Source: Aquila chrysaetos chrysaetos
Lineage: Eukaryota > Chordata > Aves > Accipitriformes > Accipitridae
NCBI RefSeq assembly: GCF_900496995.4
Contig: NC_044012.1
Span: 25,739,706-25,803,705, forward strand
Length of the DNA stretch: 64,000 nt
Reading direction: 5' to 3'
Below are positions 24,906 to 36,199 of the stretch, piece by piece (position 1 is the stretch's first letter; each line of letters starts with the position of its first letter). The notes under the pieces were generated by a model. That model was not told the DNA's origin, did not search any database, and saw only the letters and a list, made by a program, of their open reading frames with translations. The position numbers and the translations under genes are program-made.

Positions 24906-27530
24906 AAATGTTATACAGCGTTAGACTGGGGTCTTCATAATCAGGCAGCATGTGTGCAATAACACATAGTATTAGACAATAAAACAGCAGCGTAAAAACC
25001 AGTGCATGGTAGAGTACACATGCTCTGAATGAACGAACTGTCTGTATCTTCTCTTTCTCAATTTATAAACTTTCTTCTGTTAAAGTCTATCACTGAATAG
25101 CTGGAACAAGTTGGTCCCATAGAAGAAAGAATAACATGGGCTGCTTTTGCAGGACACTAAGTATTTGCTACTGCTGTCAGTGAAAATATATTTCAATACC
25201 AAATTTTTTAAAGCTGAAACCAGAATTGTAACATCTGCTGTGCATACAGGGATAAAGGAAGAGGCAGGAAGGCTCTGAAGAGCAAGAGCTTTTTATAGCT
25301 TTCTCAGGCTGCCTGGAGGATCTGAGACATTCTTGCACATTTACTAACTAGTTCCTGCTTTTTTTTTATTTATTTTTTTTTCTTTGCATATGGCTGCGTT
25401 CCCACTAGTGAATTTGTTTTGTTTACTGTTTAAGTTTATTGCCTGGACTTATCTTGGCATTGGATGAAAACCACGATCCATGGTGTCTCTTTCATCTTTT
25501 TGGTTTGCATCCTTTAAATATGCCTGGCTCCATTATACGGACTACACCTTCCCAAAACGTGGATGAGTCTAAATTCAATTTGGTTAGGAAATTTGTCTGC
25601 TCTTTAGCATTTTGGTCACACTGGTCCATGGGAGTACCACCTGCTGTCACAGCAAGAGCTTTTAATTTAAGTCCTGAGTGTGCAATTTCATCCCTGATAA
25701 GTGACTGTGATGGGATTGCTACTCTTTGTAATATTCCAAAGAGCAGTATCCCAAAGCTTTCAACTCCTGGGATGAGGAGACTGAGCCAGGGAGGTTAACT
25801 TAACATATGATCACCTTCAGGAGAGGACTTGTGATTCTTTTTATCATCACTATACCTTTTAATGAGTTTGTTTTCAAAACCACATGCTTCTCTTATGGTC
25901 AATAGATAGTGATTGCTATGAAGGAATGTGTTTTTTAACATTTTGATACAGCAGTAGTGTGTCTGTGTGTGTGCCTCAGTAAGAACATTGGGGAAAGACT
26001 GGTAAATCTCAAGGGATAGGAGAGCTTCAGTCAGTAGTGTCACTGATGGGGGTCATCACACACCTAAGAACATCCAGTGACTGATGATTAGAATGGGGTT
26101 TTAAACATGTAATTTTGTGCAAATACTTATTTGTATTTTAAGTAAAAAATGGAAGGACTCCAGTTTGTGACACCATATAATGTGAGGAAGTTTGTGAAAT
26201 TCATTAGTAATCCTGGTCACAAACCTTAAATGCTGATCATGTTCAAATAGTGTTACATACCTTCACATTTTCTGATAACGTATTATTTGCATGTCTGAGC
26301 CATTGATGAAAATGTGTTGTGAACTTTGAAGACTTTTGTTCTTCAAAAGTGTACAATCAGCATTTATTTCCCAGGAGATCTTCATGAAGATACCCACAGT
26401 TCAGAGATAATTTGCATGTCTCTAGCTAAGTGATTTAAACATTAGGGGAGGAGAGGAGAGATTGGAATACTGATCCCTGCCCTAAAGTCTGCTTATGCAT
26501 TGTATGCAATTACTTTTTAATCTAGAAATTGTCTTTGAAAAAGAAATTGAATTGGTGCCCATCGCAATGTTCTTTAAGACCATGTAAAATGAAGACAACA
26601 TTATTTGCTTTCAAAAGAGGAAAAAAGAACAAGAATATTATAAACTTCTGTAAGTAGCTACCATTAATTTGGAGTATAATTTTGTATAATAGTGCAAGAC
26701 ACAGTAGGGTAAAATAATAATTTAATGGCAAATGTAAAACTGTTTGGCGTCTTTAATGACCCTATACGTAAGCTTGTGCAAGACTTTGAGTGCAAGTGCC
26801 TCTGACTAGCCTAAAATTCACATGCATCCTCAATCTGACCTAAATTGTTTTCCTGGATTTTGATGTAAGAAGAAAGCAAAAACTGCAGACTCCTTAGATT
26901 AAGGACTTTCACACTCGGTTCCCAAATTGACGAGCTGTGTCTCAAATTCCTTCATGGAATTGTAGTAGTTTAATATTAAATGAACAGATCAGACTGCTGA
27001 TACCCTTTCATCCTGTCTCCAATGTCAAGAAAATAAAACAATATGTTCCCTCAAATAATCTGTTTCCCAGTAAGTACCTTTGAGACTGGTAAAGTGTAAT
27101 CAGCTCTGCTAAGTGCTTTCTGTAACAGTTTTATTTTCTGAACTTGTGCAGCTGTCTGGCTGTTTGAGAGGAATTTGGCAAACCTACAGTCCAATTCAGA
27201 GTCAGAAATAGTAACTTCTGGCCTTTTCAGAGTGAGATGTGTCAAAAACTCATGCTCTCCACGAAAAGGGAAGGAGGATTTCACAGGATACTTCACATGC
27301 GTCTTTCCTAATGTATGTATTCATCTGTGTCAAATGACGTATATTGCATATATTGTGCTTAGGATGCAAAATAATTTCTTTAGTAACTCAGATGAATCAG
27401 TTGATCTGGCCAGGAATTAACTGGGCTCATAAGAATTTAAGATAAAAGAAACCTCTATAGTAGAATGCATATATTATGGTAAGGAAATGAAATCAAGGCA
27501 ATAAATACAAACAGTGAGGAAAAAGTAAAT
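24906..27530. other. AT-rich intergenic DNA, no gene seen
   Basis: Blocks at 25440-25700 and 26310-26460 are diverged copies of blocks near 10140-10330 and 11082/17288, the spacer of the duplicated feather units. I recognise no gene here. Confidence 0.5.
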
Positions 27531-27534
27531 CATC

Positions 27535-27702
27535 TGCTGGCAATATTTTGCATACAAGAAGTCTTTAGCAATTGCCTGGTAAATAGCTGCATGCACAAAG
27601 TATGTCTCAGGTCCTCAGGCACTCTAGGACACAGTATAAAAGCCAGCACAGTAAGAGTTGCTGCCATCCATTTCTTCTGTTTTATTCTCTTTGGTGAAAA
27701 CG
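27535..27702 (+). promoter_or_regulatory. Promoter and exon 1 of feather copy 5
   Basis: CATGCACAAAG at 27590-27600 is preceded by a second, weaker form of the same element (TTTTGCATACAAG near 27547). TATAAAA is at 27635-27641. Exon 1 ends GGTGAAAACG at 27702 before GTAAGT and has no ATG. Confidence 0.8.
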
Positions 27703-28905
27703 GTAAGTCTGAATCTGCTTACTATCTTTCAATGTCCTGAATTGTTGCCTTCATTGTATCTTACTTTTACACTGTCTTATCTATAGCAGTCTAAGGTTTA
27801 TGCTCTTTATCAGTGTGTGTGTGTGAGACCTGAAAGTAGCTCTTTCTCTAAAAGAAGGTAGCTGTTCTTTGAAGGGTGGCAGTTGCTGGATGCAGGACTT
27901 CAGACTCATTTTTCATTTGTGTCACTGGATCATTCAGTTCCAAGATGTTCAAATCTCTACATGTGAATTGCTCAGCAACTAGAACTAGATGTGGCGAATT
28001 GTACAGAGATTTTGGCTTTCTTGGAGCTTTTTCTGTACATAGAGAAGTAAGTGGGCTCAGATTTTCAAAAATGTGCTGAACATTATTGAAAGTATATTCC
28101 CTCTTCCACCAGGATACCATGAAAATAATCCTTCTCTGTTCCTACACGCTTTGGGACCAGAAATACTTTAATCATCTCTTTCTAAAATGCTCTAAATACT
28201 TTGGCACTAGATTTCCATTGCAGCACCTCAGTAACCTATGACTGAAATTTCCATAGTAAAGCTTCCACCTGTTCTATTTGCTTATCAAATGATTTTGGAC
28301 ACTGTCAACTTCCATTTGCCCCCCTTCAGAAACAGGCAGAAAGTTGCTTTCTCTGTAAGACTGATGTAAGGAGAAAAAAGCACAAAGGGGAAGATTAAAT
28401 AAGAATTAGGCAGAATATTTGTTATTTTGCTGTTTAAGAGGCAAGCTCATCTGTGGGGAGGATAACAGCACCCTTTCACAGGTGAGTGTCACATTATCAG
28501 GTTATACTCCTCACTTCTACCTGCTGAGGAATTTTTTTCTTCTTCTTCCCTCTGTTGTGGGGTAAAGTTTCTCCTAGCCGTATCATACAGGAGATCTTAA
28601 GTCTTGTCCCTCGCTTCCCACTTATTACAGGGCTGCACGCATCCTGGAGGAGTGTTGTGGGAAATGAGCTATCAAAGACTGCTCAGGAGCAGGTAGAGCT
28701 ACCCTCTGTAGTGTGGAGGAGTTTGGGTTTCATTGAAGTCTGCTTTCAACCCAAGACAACTCATTATTCCATTCTCCACATAGTTTCTAGTTAGTTTCTT
28801 GTACTCTCCATTATCTTAGCAGCTTAATTACATGACTATAATTATGACTTCTTTCATGTTTTTTCTTCCTTCCCTGTGTTTCAGACTTAGCTCCATCCCG
28901 CAGAC

Positions 28906-29238
28906 ATGTCCTGCTATGACCTGTGTTCTCCCACTCCCTGTGGCCCAACCCCACTGGCAAATAGCTGCAATGAGCCCTGTGTCAGGCAGTGCCAGGATTC
29001 GACATATGTGATCCAGCCCTCTCCCGTGGTGGTGACCCTGCCTGGCCCGATCCTCAGCTCCTTCCCGCAAAATACCACAGTGGGATCCTCAGCATCTGCA
29101 GCTGTAGGGGATGCTCTCAATGCTGGCGGGGTCCCTATCTCCTCTGGCAGCTCCTTGGGACTCGGGAGCCTTGGATATTCAGGTCTAGGTGGCCTTTATG
29201 GGAGGTCCTACCGTCGTTACAACCGGTGTGGGCCATGA
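28906..29238 (+). CDS. Feather-type beta-keratin, 110 residues, lacking the last Cys (copy 5)
   Basis: An ATG 21 bases into exon 2 (acceptor CAG ending at 28884) opens an intact frame beginning [20 protein letters not shown]. The N-terminal cysteines (3, 7, 12, 21, 25, 29) and the core [20 protein letters not shown] are present. The protein ends RYNRCGP at a TGA that replaces the TGC of the family ending Gly-Pro-Cys, followed at once by a second TGA. One cysteine remains in the tail, four residues before the stop position of the family. The middle of the core has drifted more than in copies 1-4. The intron is 27703-28884. It is probably translated, but crosslinking at the C-terminus may differ. 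Confidence 0.88.
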   Translation: MSCYDLCSPTPCGPTPLANSCNEPCVRQCQDSTYVIQPSPVVVTLPGPILSSFPQNTTVGSSASAAVGDALNAGGVPISSGSSLGLGSLGYSGLGGLYGRSYRRYNRCGP

Positions 29239-29564
29239 TGAAGTCTTGGGGAAAAACCACAAAGGAACAATGAGAAGCTTAAAAGCATGATCCGGATGCA
29301 GGACTGAGTTCATGACCATAGCCCTATGCTTGCTGACCACCCTCAGCTTTTCCCTAAGCTAATGGGACTGCAGGAGCTTGGCATTTCTGATTTAATGCCT
29401 TTTTCTGTTATTAATGAGGTGAAAAATGTAACTTTTATTGTTGCATGTAGGAGTTGGGTGTCCAGCTGTAAAGCATTACCTTGAAATGGATGATTAGTTT
29501 TATCCATATTCAACCCTACTGCTTTCTTATGCTGTACATTTTTTTTAAGTTCTAGTTCTCACTC

Positions 29565-29570
29565 ATTAAA
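29565..29570 (+). terminator. Polyadenylation signal of feather copy 5
   Basis: ATTAAA lies 327 bases after the stop codon in the same CTCATTAAA context as in copies 3 and 4. Confidence 0.6.
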
Positions 29571-29579
29571 TTTATGGTG

Positions 29580-30358
29580 CATTGTAATATGTGTCTTGCA
29601 ATGTTCTTCCTCTCTCTTCCTCTTTGGAGCCTTCTCTGGGAGAAATTTGCCTGTGCATAAATTCTCAGTACCAGGCAGATCTTCATTTAAATCATACCAT
29701 ACCAATTACTAAGGAGGTAATCATAGATAGATGTAGCAATGAGTAATACCCCTTTTTCCATAGATATATTTTCCCTTAGTCACACTTCTTTAAGTACAAT
29801 ATGAAACAATCATTCCTGGCTAACAAGCAATCAATGGGGAGAAATAGGTGGGAAAGGTAACACTGTCTTACAGGCATTATATCATTTCATCACTTGGTAT
29901 TCCAGTTCATTGGAGCTCAGAAAATCTCAGCAATCTCTGGTGTTTTTTTCATACTAACTTTTTATATTATGAAGAGGATTTTGCCATTAACAAATAATGG
30001 CAGTAAATATCAGGAAGAACATTTAAAAATCAACAAAATAAAAAAGAAATCTATGATTCTTCCTTTGTTGTCTTGCTAGTTTAGGAACGCTGCAATTACG
30101 TGGTAATTGGTTGCTAAATTATGTGGTGACTGGGGGGCTTTTGGGGTGTCACCAGAAATCCTCAGAGCAATAACAATTACCCTGCCTGTTCTGAGCCCTA
30201 GGGAAGATGATGACTGCTAAAATGCTAAACAAACATTCATTAACGCAATGCTGTTGATGCCTTAACAATCCAAATTAAACTTTCATTCCACATTTTAAAG
30301 AGAGATTGAGCAGGGCAGATTGTTTGATAAATTAACTCAGCACACCAGGGAGTTTTGC
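29580..30358. other. AT-rich spacer between feather and Gly/Tyr-rich genes
   Basis: I see no gene or repeat. It separates the last plus-strand feather gene from the convergent minus-strand Gly/Tyr-rich gene, and it ends exactly where the inverted repeat begins. Confidence 0.5.
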
Positions 30359-30418
30359 TCCAAGAGGAGGCTAAAGGACAAATGACAACCAGAGAGGCTC
30401 TTGTGCAACACCAGGGGG

Positions 30419-30424
30419 TTTAAT
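30419..30424 (-). terminator. Polyadenylation signal of the left Gly/Tyr-rich gene
   Basis: TTTAAT on the plus strand is ATTAAA on the minus strand. It lies about 336 bases after the stop codon and is mirrored at 36134. Confidence 0.6.
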
Positions 30425-30759
30425 GTGAAAGAGAAGTATAGCAGCCAAATACAGAAAATCAAGGCAATACAAGGGGAAATGCGTGATGCAGGTATCACGC
30501 TCTGGTACCAGTGCCCTGCTCAGGACCCAGGGGACAGCTGAGGTGATGGGGGGGATGCAGGGGATGCTGAGGCTCAGCCATGCAGCCGGGGCACACTATG
30601 GCAGAGGGTAGTGGGCTGCTGGGCACACACAGCCTCCTCCTGGCTCCATGCCAGGGCAGCTGATGCATGCTGATGGTCCCCATGGCTCTTGCTCCGTGTC
30701 CTCATGCCATGGTCCTTGCTTCAGGGCTGTTGCTGGTTCTGGGTGCCATCCTGGGGGCT

Positions 30760-31341
30760 TTAGAAAGCCCCGCAGCTCCTGCGGCGGGACCTGCCCCACC
30801 TCTGGGCACCAGGGAGGTAATATCCCATGCCACAGGAGGAGAAGCCAGAGCTGTAGGACCTCCCAAAATTGCCAAAGCCACTGGACCCATGTTGACCCCC
30901 ACAGCCCAGGGAGCCCCCATAGCCCATATCATCTCCATAACCTAGGGAACGGCCATACCCAAGTGAGCGCCCGTAGCCTCCATAGCCTCCCAAGCCAAAG
31001 GGGCTCCCATAACCCTGGGAGCCCCCATAGCCAGAGGAACCCCCCAAGCCCAGGGAGCTCCCGTAACCCCTGTAGCTCCCCAAGCCCAAGGAGCCCCCAT
31101 AGCCCCAGGAGCTTCGAGAACTAAAGGAACTCCCCAACCAGGCCAGGCCTGATGATCCCACAATGCTCTCCTGAGGAAAAGAGCTGAGTATGGGGCCTGG
31201 GACTGTCACCACAGCTGGCGGGGGGAAGATCACTACTCTGGAGTTAGGGCATTGCTGCACACATGGCTCATTGTAGCTCTCGGCAATTGGCTGAGGACAG
31301 GTCACCCCACAGGGTCTGCAGGACTCACTGTAGCAAGGTAT
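30760..31341 (-). pseudogene. Long Gly/Tyr-rich scale/claw-like beta-keratin without ATG (left copy)
   Basis: The frame aligns with the family from Pro-Cys-Tyr-Ser, but the codon where ATG is expected is ATA (31341-31339), followed by CCT for the usual TCC. The frame is otherwise open for 193 codons: a Cys-rich N-terminus (Cys 3, 8, 11, 15, 27, 31), a beta core around residues 36-62 with [19 protein letters not shown], a long [15 protein letters not shown]-type tail to about residue 165, and a basic RRRSCGAF end. After normal splicing (exon 2 starts at 31363) a TGA lies in frame in exon 1, so no upstream ATG can help. One residue (Arg for Gly in the tail) differs from the right copy. Tail length and composition resemble scale and claw keratins. 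It may be dead or may use a non-AUG start. Confidence 0.75.
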
Positions 31342-32049
31342 CCTTCTTGTGATGGCTGTGAGTCTGCAAGGCACAGCAGTAAGCAGGTTTCGGATGGGGA
31401 AATTTTCCCCTGAGTCTAGATGCCAGTGCTTGCTTAACATTAGTGGAAAGTGTGATAGCCCAGAGTTCATTACCTTGGAAAGTATACCTACATCTGGTCA
31501 TATATATCACATTCCAGACTCTGTTTACTGTCAAGATCCCCTAGATGTCATGCACAGATGCAGACATCTAGTGTCATGTATGGTGAATTCCACACTTGAT
31601 ACCGCTGCTCTTGCTTGTAGCATGATGAATCTAATTTATTAAGACCCGCTGAAACAGACTGAAGTTTGGCAATGCATTTACAGCAAGTTAAGAAAAGAAG
31701 TGTCACATATAGACAGCTATTTGTATAGTTTCGTATTTCTTCCCCAGTAGCACTCAACTTCCAAATAGGAATATTTACCCTTATAGGGCATATATTACCA
31801 CAAGGTGGTAGATACTATGATCACTCTGATATTTTTAAATTTTATAATGCAAGTAGATCCTAAATTGGAAATAAAATGCCTGGGCAATCGTTATTCAAAG
31901 CGACATAGTAAAAATTCCCATTTTTTTCTAAGGATAACACTTTCTGACACCAGCAGTTCTCTAACCTGCCAATCCATAGCATCATGTAGAATTTAGCATC
32001 AACAGAAAAAAGCTTGAGAAGGATAGAGGTTGAGCCAAATCAGACTTAC

Positions 32050-32165
32050 CCTGTTCACCAGAGGGAATAAGGCAGGAGTTGTAGATAGAGAGGCTCGAAG
32101 TAGACACAGCTTTTATATATTTCTGAAACTGCTTACAGATACGAAACACCCTTTGTGCCTCAGGT
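32050..32165 (-). promoter_or_regulatory. Minus-strand promoter and exon 1 of the left Gly/Tyr-rich gene
   Basis: Read on the minus strand, GAGGCACAAAGGGTG (near 32155) is followed by TATAAAA (32117-32111) and an exon 1 ending GGTGAACAGG at 32050, with a GTAAGT donor at 32049-32044. It is clearly related to, but different from, the promoter of the right copy at 34500. Together they form a divergent pair with TATA boxes 2.4 kb apart. Confidence 0.72.
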
Positions 32166-32169
32166 CCTA

Positions 32170-34490
32170 CATAGTAACAAAACAACCTTCACATTGAGGG
32201 ATTTAATTTTTCTTGCTTTGCACTGCCACTCCCCACCTTCAAAACCAGGTGTGATGCAATGTCAATACTAAATTGTGGGCATTGGTCTGGTGAATGACGA
32301 GATCTTTCAGACATCTAATACCCAGCACCAGCATTGGGGCATCTGCTATTTATTTCCACTTTAAGTTTTAAGAGAATACAGTTGATTTTTAGGGTAGATG
32401 AGTAAGGATCAATTAAAGTTATCTGTCTTTTAAGAATAGTGTCATTTAAGTAAATGCTATGAAACTACGTGCAAGCTGGATAAAAAGGGGAAGAGAGGTA
32501 ATAGAAAGAGGGAGAATTTCAGATATCTACATCTGGTTTAGAAACATGGAGGTTTTAGCATCTGTATTTGCAGATCAACTACCATTAATTACACATGAAT
32601 TATAAGGTGGATTCCATTGCTACCTTTACTACTGCCTTTGAAACTTCAGTGAGGCAGTGGCACTTCAGAGATGTTCCAGATCCTCCTAGGAATGATAAGA
32701 GGCTTTACAAACCCACTAAAAATCATATTTCATGTGTTGTACCATTGTTATACAGAAACATGCAACTATCACCACGCAAATCTTGTGCAAGAGCATCAAT
32801 TTAGAGATGTGTGAACAAAGTGCTCTGTTTCATTATGTACAGCTTCATGCATAAGAAAGGTGGTCTTTTAGAGGTGAAAGCAAGTGATTTGGGGAGCCTA
32901 AGAGTAGAGATTTTAGGACATCAGTTTGAGACCCCTTGTTTTTCAGAATATGGACAGCTAGCCAGTGAAGCCTGAAAATTCAGATAATTTTTAATGGGCC
33001 TTTTCCCCCTCCCCAACCCTAGAATTTAAGGCAATAGACATTTCAAGCTTATTAGCAAAATACTGGCTCATAAAGGGAGTTGAAGCTACTATCTATAGTC
33101 TGTAGCATGGACATGTCATAATCTCACCAAACATATTAACACTTAGTAAAATAAAGAACTTGATATCATGAATGAAAATCAAATAATTGCAAGAATTGAA
33201 GTTAGAAATCACAGTCTGGTTAGGGAGTCAAAAGGAGTGATATTGGTTGGCATATTTTTTAATTATGCTGTTTCATAACAAGGGAGCTTCTAAATCCTGC
33301 CCTTCTTCATTTAATATGATAATAAGAGAAATTGCAAGCACTAAGTATTAACGAGTATTTGTGAAGCAGCTTAAAGTCACTGTCTTCCAGGTGCCTCTCA
33401 TTATTATCAGCAAATCCTGATGACACTTCACAGGCACAGCTATCTTACAATTTAGAGGTAATTTATAGCCTGTCTTTTGCAATATTGTAAAATTAGAAAA
33501 CAACAGATTTGCAAATAACTCTATGATGCCACAAACTTATCCCATTAAAATCTACCCTTTCAAATACTGTTTTATTAATTTCCCACTTTTTCTTAAATGG
33601 TCAGTACTTCAGGGGTGGGGGAAAAGAAAATTAGGATTGTTTTTAAATGTGTTTCTAACCGAACTTCTAGAAGTAGAGATTTCAAAAGAAATTTTGAAAT
33701 GTTTGGTATCAGCTTTAGACAGAGACCTTGTCAACAGTTCTGGCTATATCAATAAAGCCTTTTCTGCCTCTTTGGAGGTGTCACTTAGCCCAACCATTCC
33801 TCTGTTAACCTAGTGTCATCTGAATTGTCTCTGAAGACTTGAGAGAAGGATGTTAGGAGAGGTTTCAATGGACCAATGCTAGCTCCACTTGGGTTGTAGT
33901 TAATATTTCTAGTGATGATGGGACTGTATCATTCCCCTATATCATTTGACAGGTGCAGTAAATCAGACACAGATCTCCCTGTCTGGATTATAGGTAAAAT
34001 GAAAAGCTTAGAGCACAAGCTAAAAACTTTGCTATGGCTTACTCCTTTCATGCTGTTATTAGCAATAGTGATATCCCATCAGGAGTGAGCCTGCATTGTG
34101 TCAGCTCTTTGCTCTGCTGTATAACAACATTTGTAGATCCTAAGCCAACTGCAAGGACAACTTGTGTCCTCTCAGAGCCAAACTTCTAGCTCATGTTGGA
34201 TGACCTTGACCTGGTTTGTGCACGTGGCACCAAAAAGGGCTCCTCACCATGTAAGTACTACCTTGAACATTAAAATGGGACTAACATGACACACAACTCT
34301 TGTTCTGCCTTTCAGTCAATGACTGTATGGCAACCCTTCAGCTGCAAGTTCCCCAAATCCCCTAAAATAACAATCACAGATGACTGATTGTCATCAGCAG
34401 TTGTATCCCACCCACAGTAACATTTGGGAGGGACAGTGCTGAGGTGGCAAAATTAAAACTCCCACTATCATGTTTGTTTTGTAACAAATT
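32170..34490. other. Spacer between the two divergent Gly/Tyr-rich promoters
   Basis: This AT-rich sequence shows no coding exon or transposon that I recognise. Control elements shared by the two divergent genes would lie here, but I can point to none. Confidence 0.4.
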
Positions 34491-34499
34491 AGGACCAGA

Positions 34500-34587
34500 G
34501 GCACAAAGGGTGGCTTAAAGAAGCATATAAAAGCTCATATCACCTGCAGCCCTTCTATCCACTTCTCTTGTCTCAGTAGTGAACAAG
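34500..34587 (+). promoter_or_regulatory. Promoter and exon 1 of the right Gly/Tyr-rich gene
   Basis: AGGCACAAAGGGTGG at 34499 is followed by TATAAAA at 34526-34532 and an exon 1 with CTATCCACTTCTCTTG, ending GTGAACAAG at 34587 before GTAAGT. Exon 1 has no ATG and carries TAG and TGA in the frame of exon 2. Confidence 0.75.
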
Positions 34588-35216
34588 GTAAGTGTGATTT
34601 CACTCATTCTTTCTACTACTATTAGCATTTACTTTAACAATGTTTTTGTCACAGACATGATTCCTGCAGGTGTTTTTACAGACTTATATCCTTTGTTTCC
34701 TTCCAAAAATGTGTCTTTGTCCAGATGCAGCATCAAGAATCACTGCATTAGGACAGGAAGTAGATGTCCAAGCTGTAGAGATACTTGGGGTGACTTATAA
34801 TTCATGAAGTCTGAATTAATACATATAGCCAATGAGCCTTTTCTCCAATTCCCGTTGGCTTCTTTTTCACTGGATCTCACAATTTATGAGTGTGTCCTTG
34901 CCAGTCCAAGTTGCTACAGACAGATCTGCCTGTCTAACTTATCCAGTACTGAATTTCTCTTTCACATCAAGTTAATTACAAAGGTGATCATGATGAGATG
35001 AAAGAAAGGATAAAGGTTGAGTTGATACAAGAATGATTTTTATTTGTTAGTGTGTACAAATTTATCTGTTTCCCTGTTACCTTCTGATATTTCAGACACA
35101 GGGTCATTGCTTAATAATCTTGGTTCATCACCTCCCAGCCCAGCTCTATTATTTGTTCATTTATCTTAAACCTGCTTACTGCTGTGCCTTGCAGACTCAC
35201 AGCCATCACAAGAAGG

Positions 35217-35798
35217 ATACCTTGCTACAGTGAGTCCTGCAGACCCTGTGGGGTGACCTGTCCTCAGCCAATTGCCGAGAGCTACAATGAGCCATGTGTG
35301 CAGCAATGCCCTAACTCCAGAGTAGTGATCTTCCCCCCGCCAGCTGTGGTGACAGTCCCAGGCCCCATACTCAGCTCTTTTCCTCAGGAGAGCATTGTGG
35401 GATCATCAGGCCTGGCCTGGTTGGGGAGTTCCTTTAGTTCTCGAAGCTCCTGGGGCTATGGGGGCTCCTTGGGCTTGGGGAGCTACGGGGGTTACGGGAG
35501 CTCCCTGGGCTTGGGGGGTTCCTCTGGCTATGGGGGCTCCCAGGGTTATGGGAGCCCCTTTGGCTTGGGAGGCTATGGAGGCTACGGGCGCTCACTTGGG
35601 TATGGCCGTTCCCTAGGTTATGGAGATGATATGGGCTATGGGGGCTCCCTGGGCTGTGGGGGTCAACATGGGTCCAGTGGCTTTGGCAATTTTGGGAGGT
35701 CCTACAGCTCTGGCTTCTCCTCCTGTGGCATGGGATATTACCTCCCTGGTGCCCAGAGGTGGGGCAGGTCCCGCCGCAGGAGCTGCGGGGCTTTCTAA
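35217..35798 (+). pseudogene. Long Gly/Tyr-rich scale/claw-like beta-keratin without ATG (right copy)
   Basis: This is the mirror copy of 30760-31341 and has the same ATA-CCT in place of ATG-TCC at 35217. The acceptor TTGCAG ends at 35194. The 193-codon frame is intact to TAA at 35796-35798, with the core [11 protein letters not shown] and the Gly/Tyr/Ser/Leu tail. A frame opening with GTG at 35184 lies across the splice site and cannot be the real start. Promoter, exon 1 and all but the last 27 bases of the intron differ from the left copy, so these were two separate genes before exon 2 became identical. Both would be silent at the protein level if only ATG is used. Confidence 0.75.
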
Positions 35799-36133
35799 AG
35801 CCCCCAGGATGGCACCCAGAACCAGCAACAGCCCTGAAGCAAGGACCATGGCATGAGGACACGGAGCAAGAGCCATGGGGACCATCAGCATGCATCAGCT
35901 GCCCTGGCATGGAGCCAGGAGGAGGCTGTGTGTGCCCAGCAGCCCACTACCCTCTGCCATAGTGTGCCCCGGCTGCATGGCTGAGCCTCAGCATCCCCTG
36001 CATCCCCCCCATCACCTCAGCTGTCCCCTGGGTCCTGAGCAGGGCACTGGTACCAGAGCGTGATACCTGCATCACGCATTTCCCCTTGTATTGCCTTGAT
36101 TTTCTGTATTTGGCTGCTATACTTCTCTTTCAC

Positions 36134-36139
36134 ATTAAA
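36134..36139 (+). terminator. Polyadenylation signal of the right Gly/Tyr-rich gene
   Basis: CACATTAAACC lies 336 bases after the stop, mirrored at 30419 in the left arm. Confidence 0.6.
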
Positions 36140-36199
36140 CCCCCTGGTGTTGCACAAGAGCCTCTCTGGTTGTCATTTGTCCTTTAGCCTCCTCTTGGA

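Larger units (their letters stand above)
30359..31390 (-). repeat. Left arm of a 1032-bp near-perfect inverted repeat
   Basis: This arm is the reverse complement of 35168-36199 with no net indel. The only difference I found is an AGG/GGG codon change near 31070. It covers 27 bases of intron, all of exon 2, the 3'UTR and about 60 bases beyond the polyadenylation signal. The flanks on both sides are unrelated to those of the right arm. Confidence 0.92.
35168..36199 (+). repeat. Right arm of the 1032-bp inverted repeat
   Basis: This mirrors 30359-31390; paired positions sum to 66558 at both ends, so there is no net length change. The match breaks within the intron at 35167 and after the 3' end at 36200. 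Confidence 0.92.

Noticed and set aside
35184-35798. GTG start at 35184 for the right Gly/Tyr-rich gene
   Set aside because: The codon lies in the polypyrimidine/acceptor region of the intron, and GTG is not a normal start in vertebrates.
30359-36199. DNA transposon with long terminal inverted repeats
   Set aside because: The arms are keratin exons with 3'UTRs, there is no transposase in the spacer, and no target duplication was seen at the outer ends.
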